A DNA stretch of 64,000 nt from assembly GCF_000226115.1 (NCBI RefSeq), contig NC_016462.1, forward strand, positions 1,054,001 through 1,118,000, in the 5' to 3' direction. The position numbers were made by a program, and so were the translations under genes. The DNA comes from Thermothielavioides terrestris NRRL 8126 (taxonomy: Eukaryota; Ascomycota; Sordariomycetes; Sordariales; Chaetomiaceae). Positions 58,782 to 64,000 of this stretch are shown here, piece after piece (the stretch's first letter is position 1; the number at the start of each line of letters is the position of its first letter). The notes beneath the pieces are model-generated. The model was not told where the DNA came from. It saw only the letters and a list, made by a program, of their open reading frames with translations, and made no database searches.

Positions 58782-61700
58782 CTATATACGAACATTGCGT
58801 TTTCCCTTTCTCCTCCGGTTCGACGCCGGCCCGTCGTTGTATCGCGCGTCTCCCTATTCCTGTTCGAACTCGTCGAGTGCGGCAGTATCCAAGAAGTTCT
58901 CTAGGGGCTCCTACGTTGGTTTGTCGTAACCTACCCACTTGACGTACACGTCGCGGTTGTTTCCCCTCCCCTTAGCGTTCCGAGCTTTGAGGATCGCCTC
59001 TACCCTATACTCCTGTTGAGGAACACCCTCCTTCGACGTAACCTATACAGGGTCTGGCCGCTCGTCCATGACTTTCTGCGAAGGGAGCGGATCGGAGGCT
59101 GCTCGCTCGACCAGATCGATATAGAAGGTTGGGTGTAGACCACTTGGTATATCGAGCGTCACCGTCAAGGGGGTAGGTACTGCGACCACCTTGTACTTGG
59201 CATTTAGCCAGTCGAGTTTCTTACTAAGGCGGTTCGTCTTCATGTTGCGTAGAGAGAGCTATACCTCGTCCCCTACCTTGAACCTCTCGGCTGGGCGGCG
59301 GGAGCGGTTCGCATTCGCCTGCTGTTGCTGCTGCATATACGCGATGGCTGCTTGGGTCCACTCCATTCCCTCCTTCAGATGGCGGAGGAACCTGGCAGCG
59401 CGGCCCTCCGGGGTCGTTGTGGGCGCCGTCGGGATCGTAATGAGTTGTATAGGGCTTATGTCGAACCCGTGGAGGAGGTAGTTCGAGCTTACCCCGGTTA
59501 TGGACGAGTCCCTGTTGTTGAGCGCGAACTGGTAGGCCAGGAGGTGTTCGGGCTAGTCGTACTGCGTAAAGGAGACGAAGATCCGGAGGATAGCCTATAC
59601 CTCTTGGTTGACCCGCTCTGTTCCCCTATCCGTCTAGGGATGGTGAGAAGTCGATAGGAGCTGCTCTACCCCTACCGCCTTATATAGCGCGGTCCAGAAC
59701 CTGCTTAACCAGTCCGACCCGTGGTCGGTTATGATTTGAGTCGGGAACCCGTGGAAGCGCCACTATACGTTACGGAACTAGAGGGCATACTCTTCCGCTC
59801 CTATCGAGTATATCGTCTCGAGCTATACGTACTTAGAGAGGCGGTCGGTGATCACTATAAGGTAGCTAGGCGCCCCCTCGTCTCTTGCGGGGAGGTCGGT
59901 TATAAAGTCAATGGAGATCTGCTTCCAGAAGCGATCAGGGACAGGCAGGGGTTGCAAAAGCCCTTGACGTAGCTGCCGGGAGATCTTGCTCCGGCGGCAC
60001 TGGTTGCAGTTCCTAATGAACCGCTTTACGTCGGACGATATAAGGTCCTAGTAGTAATCTCTCTAGAGCATTTTGAACAGCCCGTTGCGCCTTGGGTGTC
60101 CCGACATGGCCAAGTTATAGATCCGCTAGATGATCGTAGTGGTCAGGGGCTCCCACGTGGGGAGCCAGAGATGGCCATGGAACTGGAGTGCGCCTTACGC
60201 GTTGAGGGAGCAGTCTACGATCTGGGTTTGCGCTACGTTCGCCTCCTTTAGAAACTTCCGAGCTCCGTCGTGAATAGCCCGGAGCCGGTGAGCGTAGTGC
60301 TCGTCTCCGACAACACCCTCATCCCATAGGGCTACGAGCTGCTTGTCCTCGAAGAGCGTCTCTCCCATAGGCAACCTAGCCTCCTCCTACACGCTAGTCT
60401 GGTATACCTTGATCGGAGGGAGCAGCTAGGCGATACACTAGCTATCTTCAGGCTCGTCTTGTTCATGCTGAGAGAGCGTATTGGGGCGCGAGGCCTGGGA
60501 TCCTGGCCGGTACTTCAGCTCGAAGTTGAATAGGGAGAGCGTCTCCGCCCATTGGGCCTACCGTTCACTGATCGGACGTGGCTAGGTGAAGTACTCAAGG
60601 TTCTTGTAGTCGGTCAGGATAGTGAAGGGGGCCACTACGCTCCAAAGCTCCGCCGACTAGGCCTTGAGACATGAGATGATAGCTAACAGCTCTTTGTTAT
60701 AGATGGTGTAGTTGCGCTCGGCAGGGCTCAGTTTCGCGGAGTGGTAGGCCACAGGGTAAAGAACCCCGTCCTCTCCCCGCTGAGACAAGCATCTACCAAG
60801 TGCTGTGCCGGAACAGTCCGCTTCTACGATCGTCTCTCTCTCGGGATCCCATTGGGCGAGGATCGGCTCCGATATAAACGTGGCCTTAAGCGTGTCGAAG
60901 GCGTCCTGCTCCTCTTTGCCCTAGCGGAAGGGGACGTTCTTGCGGGTGAGGCGTATTAATGGGGCCGCCTTTTCGGAGAAGTTGGGGATGAAGTCGCGAT
61001 AGAAATTAGCGAATCCTAGGAAGCTCCGTACTCCTTAGACCTTGCGGGGTGCCTCCTATTCGCGGATGGCCTTGATCTTCTCGGGGTCGGGGCGGACATA
61101 GACCCTAGCCTCCACGATATACCCTAGGTACTTGACTTCCTTTACCGCGAATGCGCATTTCTTGAGGTCCAGGTTGAGGCCTACGTCCCTCAGTCTTCGG
61201 AGGACCTCGCATACCTTCTTTATATGGTCCTTTCGGCTCCCGCTCGAGTACACCAAGACGTTGTCAAGGTATGTCGTCACGTAGTCTCCTAGCGTTAGAC
61301 CGAGGGCGTTGTTAATGTATCTCTGGAACGTCGTGGGAGCATCTGCGAGCCCAAAGGGGCAGACTAGCCACTCGAATAGTCCAAACCTCGTGCGAAACGC
61401 TGTGAGGTGCTTGTCCCCCTTAGCTATCCGGATACGGTGGAACGTGGCCCTAATGTCCAGCTTCGTAAGCCATTTGGCCCCGGCTAGGGACCGAAGGGTC
61501 TCCTTGATCAGGGGGAGCGGGTACCGGTCCTGCTTAGTGATCTTGTTTAGGGCTCGGTAGTCTACGTAGAACCTCTATCCTCCTCCCGGCTTCTTTGCGA
61601 GGAGGACTAGGGCGGCTGCCGATAAGGAGCTTACCCAGATCCATCCCTTATCCAATAGGTCTACGACCTACTTCCGAATCTCTAGGAGATGGTCCCTTGG

Positions 61701-62435
61701 CATATTATACAAGGGTCCCTACGGGAGCTCGGGAGGTTTCCCGTCCAGGCTCGTCTTGAGACGGATATAATGGTCGGCCTCCCCCCGATAGAGGGGGAGG
61801 TCGTTCGCCTTCTCCTTGTCGAAGAGGTTGGCGAAGTCACGCAGCTCCTCCGGCAGGGCGACCTTTGGGTCTGGGTCGGCATTGGGCTAGGAGATGGCCG
61901 CTCCTAGTATAATGGTTATCTCGCGGATACTAGTGACGAGGAACGTGTCTCGTGCCCCTTCAGACTTCTTCCTTTGTGCCCTACGGGCCAAGCCTACGAA
62001 CACCACGCCTATTATTAGGGTGGCGTTGGCTTCCTTCTACCATAAGGAGCACTCGCGTACCTGTAGGCCGCTTTGCGAATTGACAGTAAGGACCCCGTTG
62101 GCCAAGTCCAGCACGATCCCACGGTGGTTCATCTAGGGGAGCCCCAATATAACGTTGTAGGCTAGCCCCGGTACTACGTAGAATGTGGCGGCACTGATCC
62201 ACCCATCGACGTCTATCGTGACGTGGGCGATGCGCGTAATTTTCTTCGTGATTTGCACCCCCTTGACTACAACACCCAGGGTGCAGGGAGTCGGCAGGCT
62301 TATCTGCTCGATCCCTAACCTCTGACATGCTCTCTCGCTAATAGCTCTGTAGCTCTAGCACCCACTATCCACTTGTACGTTCACAAAACCAGAGGAGTTC
62401 AGAAAAATAGGGATAAGAAAGGGGGGCTTATCCAT
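58782..62435 (-). pseudogene. pol: chromovirus pol: protease, RT, RNase H, integrase, chromodomain
   Basis: One minus-strand frame from ATG 62435 to TAG 58782 (1,217 codons) broken mainly by TAG stops. In order: protease with VDSGC (about 62,375) and ILGLP; RT with RFYVDYRALNKITKQDRYPLP, FGLADAPTTFQ and YLDN (one change from YLDD) near 61,270; RNase H with EADCSG...YHSAKLSPAERNY (about 60,810-60,700); the integrase zinc module (NCNQCRRSK, about 60,010); the integrase core with all three acids, Asp in SIDFITDLP, Asp in ITDHGSDWL and Glu in TERVNQEVQ; the GPY-like module near 59,240; and a chromodomain with YVKWVGYDKPT and LDEFEQE (58,946-58,850). Chromodomain integrases direct insertion to marked chromatin. 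Inactive through stops. Confidence 0.88.
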
Positions 62436-63733
62436 TCTCTCTCTAATCTCTGTGAACTCGTTCTGTAAGCGGCTAGGTCCTTTCGGCCCCTATACGAGAC
62501 TTTGTACGAGGGCTACTCTTTTCCCTCCTCCTCCTCAGAGGGGGAGTCCTCCTCTACCTATTCCTTAGCCTCCAACTTGTTGATGTCGACCTGAGGAGCC
62601 GGTCTCTTGGCCAGGGCGAAGGGACAGGTGGCCACGAAGTGGCCCTGGCACCTACAACGGATATAGGCTCTGGCCTGTTGGCGCGCTACGTGTACCTCGT
62701 CGCTCACCTACTTCGCCCATGGCGCGTTCGCGCCTCGTTTTCCTCCGTTCCGCTACTACTTTCCTCCATAACCCCTGTTGGCTCCCCCCCGGGCTGGGGC
62801 AGTGTGGGTCGTATTGATCCTGGTCATCGGTGTATCTCTATCCGTATCCTTCTCCGCGTCCACGTTGGGCCCGGGTCGCTTACCCCGGGACCGCTGGTGT
62901 CGTTCCTCTAGGCGGAGGGCCTCTAGGTCGGTGGCGATCTCGCGGTACCTCGCAATGGCCGTAGCGTAGTCGTTCCGCAGGACCCCCTGTCCTACTGCGA
63001 TATGCTTCAACTTTAGGGAGAGGCATCGTTGTAGTTTGATAAGTCGTACCTTGTCGCTCTAATTGAGTCCTCCAGCCTTCGATAGCTTCGCCTCGAAGCG
63101 AACAATGAAGGAGGAGAACAGCTCGTTGTCTCCTTAGCGGAGCATATCTAGCTCCGTCAAGGCTATAACCTGCTTGTAGGGGTCTACGTAGACTATTGCG
63201 AGATATTCGAGAAACGCTCCTAGGTCGTAGTTGCAGCTAGGTCCTCCTAACTCGTAGAAGGCTACGACCTTGGCCTGGACCCCCCGGCTAAGGTTCCTCT
63301 AAATGAACACCCACTGGTCGCGGGGACCCCCGATAAAGTCCCGGTCCGCTACTAGGACGTACGCTATCGTGGCCCTCCAGGCGGCAAAGAGCTCCTTTTT
63401 GCCGTCGAAGGGTTGTCCTATAGGGAGGCGCTTCCGTTACGTCCAGGGAGCTGCCAGAGCTGCGGTGTCAGTCGTCGGAGCCTAGGCGTTTGCTATCGTG
63501 GGGGCGTTCATAGTCTGAGCTATGGTAATCTAGGCTACGCGAAGTTCCTCAATGGTTGTGTTCTAACGTGCGATCGTCTCCTGCAAGAGTTGGAAGTGTT
63601 TGTGGACCCAATCTAGGTCCGGGACCTGTAGGACGCCTGGGTTGTTTATAGTGGCGTCCGGCCCACTCAGTACCAGCGTCGAAACGCCTGGCGTACCGCT
63701 CTCGTCCACACCTGAAAGTAACAGCTACTCCAT
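62399..63733 (-). pseudogene. gag: chromovirus gag
   Basis: ATG at 63733, 7 nt after the primer-binding site; 444 codons to TGA 62399, with several TAG stops. Reads WVHKHFQLLQETIA (coiled coil), then a Retrotrans_gag-like core (PFDGKKELFAAWRATIAYVL, then DNELFSSFIVRFEAKL), a basic Arg-rich stretch, a zinc-knuckle-like RCRCQGHFVATCP near 62,640 and an acidic tail. Its frame overlaps pol by 37 nt in the -1 relation. Confidence 0.75.
62420..62426 (-). other. candidate -1 ribosomal frameshift site between gag and pol
   Basis: C CCC CCT in the gag frame fits X XXY YYZ and lies inside the gag/pol overlap. Slipping back one base enters the pol frame directly. Re-initiation at the ATG 62435 is the alternative. 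Confidence 0.4.
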
Positions 63734-63740
63734 CTGTGTG

Positions 63741-63753
63741 AAGGTAGTTGAAC
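63741..63753 (-). other. self-priming primer-binding site (Tf1/sushi type)
   Basis: Next to the right LTR on the minus strand is GTTCAACTACCTT. Its TTCAACTACCTT part is the exact 12-nt complement of AAGGTAGTTGAA in the LTR (minus strand, plus positions 63803-63814). No tRNA 3'-end complement (TGG...) sits at the LTR border. In Tf1 and sushi elements the 5' end of the transcript folds back on such a site to prime reverse transcription. Confidence 0.65.
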
Positions 63754-64000
63754 TGTAACGTACTGGCCTTATAGCGTCTGTAGATAAGCGCACGATGTTC
63801 TATTCAACTACCTTAAGGAAGGAAAAAGGAGAAGTATAGGCTACGGTCCCTGCGCGTAGAGTTTTTTAGGGGCTCGCGAAGTGGGTTCGGACCGATGTTA
63901 TTCTGGGCGCGAGGCGGGCCCGCCACGGGTCCGTCCCGGGGCCGCTGCGGATCCTGGGCGCAGCCCCATATACCTAGCCCGGGTACAGCCCGGTCCGTAA
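63754..64000 (-). repeat. right LTR (5' LTR), truncated by window end
   Basis: Aligns without gaps to 56365-56611. 14 differences, all C/T or G/A. If transcription starts at the self-priming sequence, R-U5 is about 61 nt (63814 to 63754). Confidence 0.9.

Larger units (their letters stand above)
56365..64000 (-). mobile_element. Ty3/gypsy chromovirus with an opposite-strand extra gene, right LTR cut by the window end
   Basis: Two LTR copies in direct orientation (56365 onward and 63754 onward, offset 7,389 bp) flank an internal region coding on the minus strand for gag and a single-frame pol with protease, RT, RNase H, integrase and a C-terminal chromodomain. The left LTR abuts copia integrase sequence, so this is a nested insertion. 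The 247 bp that can be compared between LTRs differ at 14 sites, all transitions, which fits RIP rather than simple ageing. The element is about 94% self-identical and GC-rich, so much younger than the copia host. A spliced gene on the plus strand lies between pol and the left LTR. Confidence 0.9.

Overview
The window looks like nuclear DNA of a filamentous ascomycete, most likely a sordariomycete close to the Chaetomiaceae. The gene arms are GC-rich. Introns are short (48-226 bp) with GTRNGT-like donors and CTAAC/CTGAC branch sites. Heterokaryon-incompatibility (HET) genes are present, and the transposons carry the transition-only damage of repeat-induced point mutation (RIP). The order or species cannot be fixed from this sequence alone.

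Positions 1-27,000 are accessory or fast-evolving. They hold the tail of a proline/serine-rich membrane protein, two HET-domain genes, an alpha/beta hydrolase, a small cysteine-containing secreted protein, a compact protein kinase, a frameshifted unknown gene, a GH30 xylanase-family enzyme, a TBC Rab-GAP with a 39-residue polyglutamine tract, a secreted DUF8021-type protein and a frameshifted putative OB-fold protein.

Positions 27,500-50,300 are a conserved housekeeping block: septin Cdc10, mitochondrial ribosomal protein bL32m, Ski8 (apparently with two GC-AG introns), DNA polymerase delta subunit 4, queuosine-nucleotide glycosidase Qng1, SUMO-activating subunit Uba2, an Oar1-like reductase, a long-chain-base-phosphate phosphatase (Lcb3 type) and a KDM4-type JmjC histone demethylase. 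Exon structures were worked out by hand from splice signals and frame continuity. Two decayed genes (an MFS transporter and a short-chain dehydrogenase) lie between qng1 and uba2.

Positions 50,700-64,000 go from a poorly conserved gene and a 5'-truncated kinase-like gene into a nested transposon block. A heavily RIP-mutated Ty1/copia element (minus strand) is interrupted internally by a solo-LTR-like insertion. Its integrase gene is cut by a younger Ty3/gypsy chromovirus (minus strand) that runs off the window. The chromovirus has gag and pol overlapping in a -1 frame, an integrase with its DDE triad intact, a chromodomain, and a 12-nt primer-binding site complementary to its own LTR, as expected for Tf1/sushi self-priming.

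The most unusual object is in this chromovirus. A separate, spliced, roughly 440-codon gene lies on the opposite strand between the end of pol and the adjacent LTR. Its in-frame stops are one TGA and otherwise all TAG, consistent with RIP of CAG codons.
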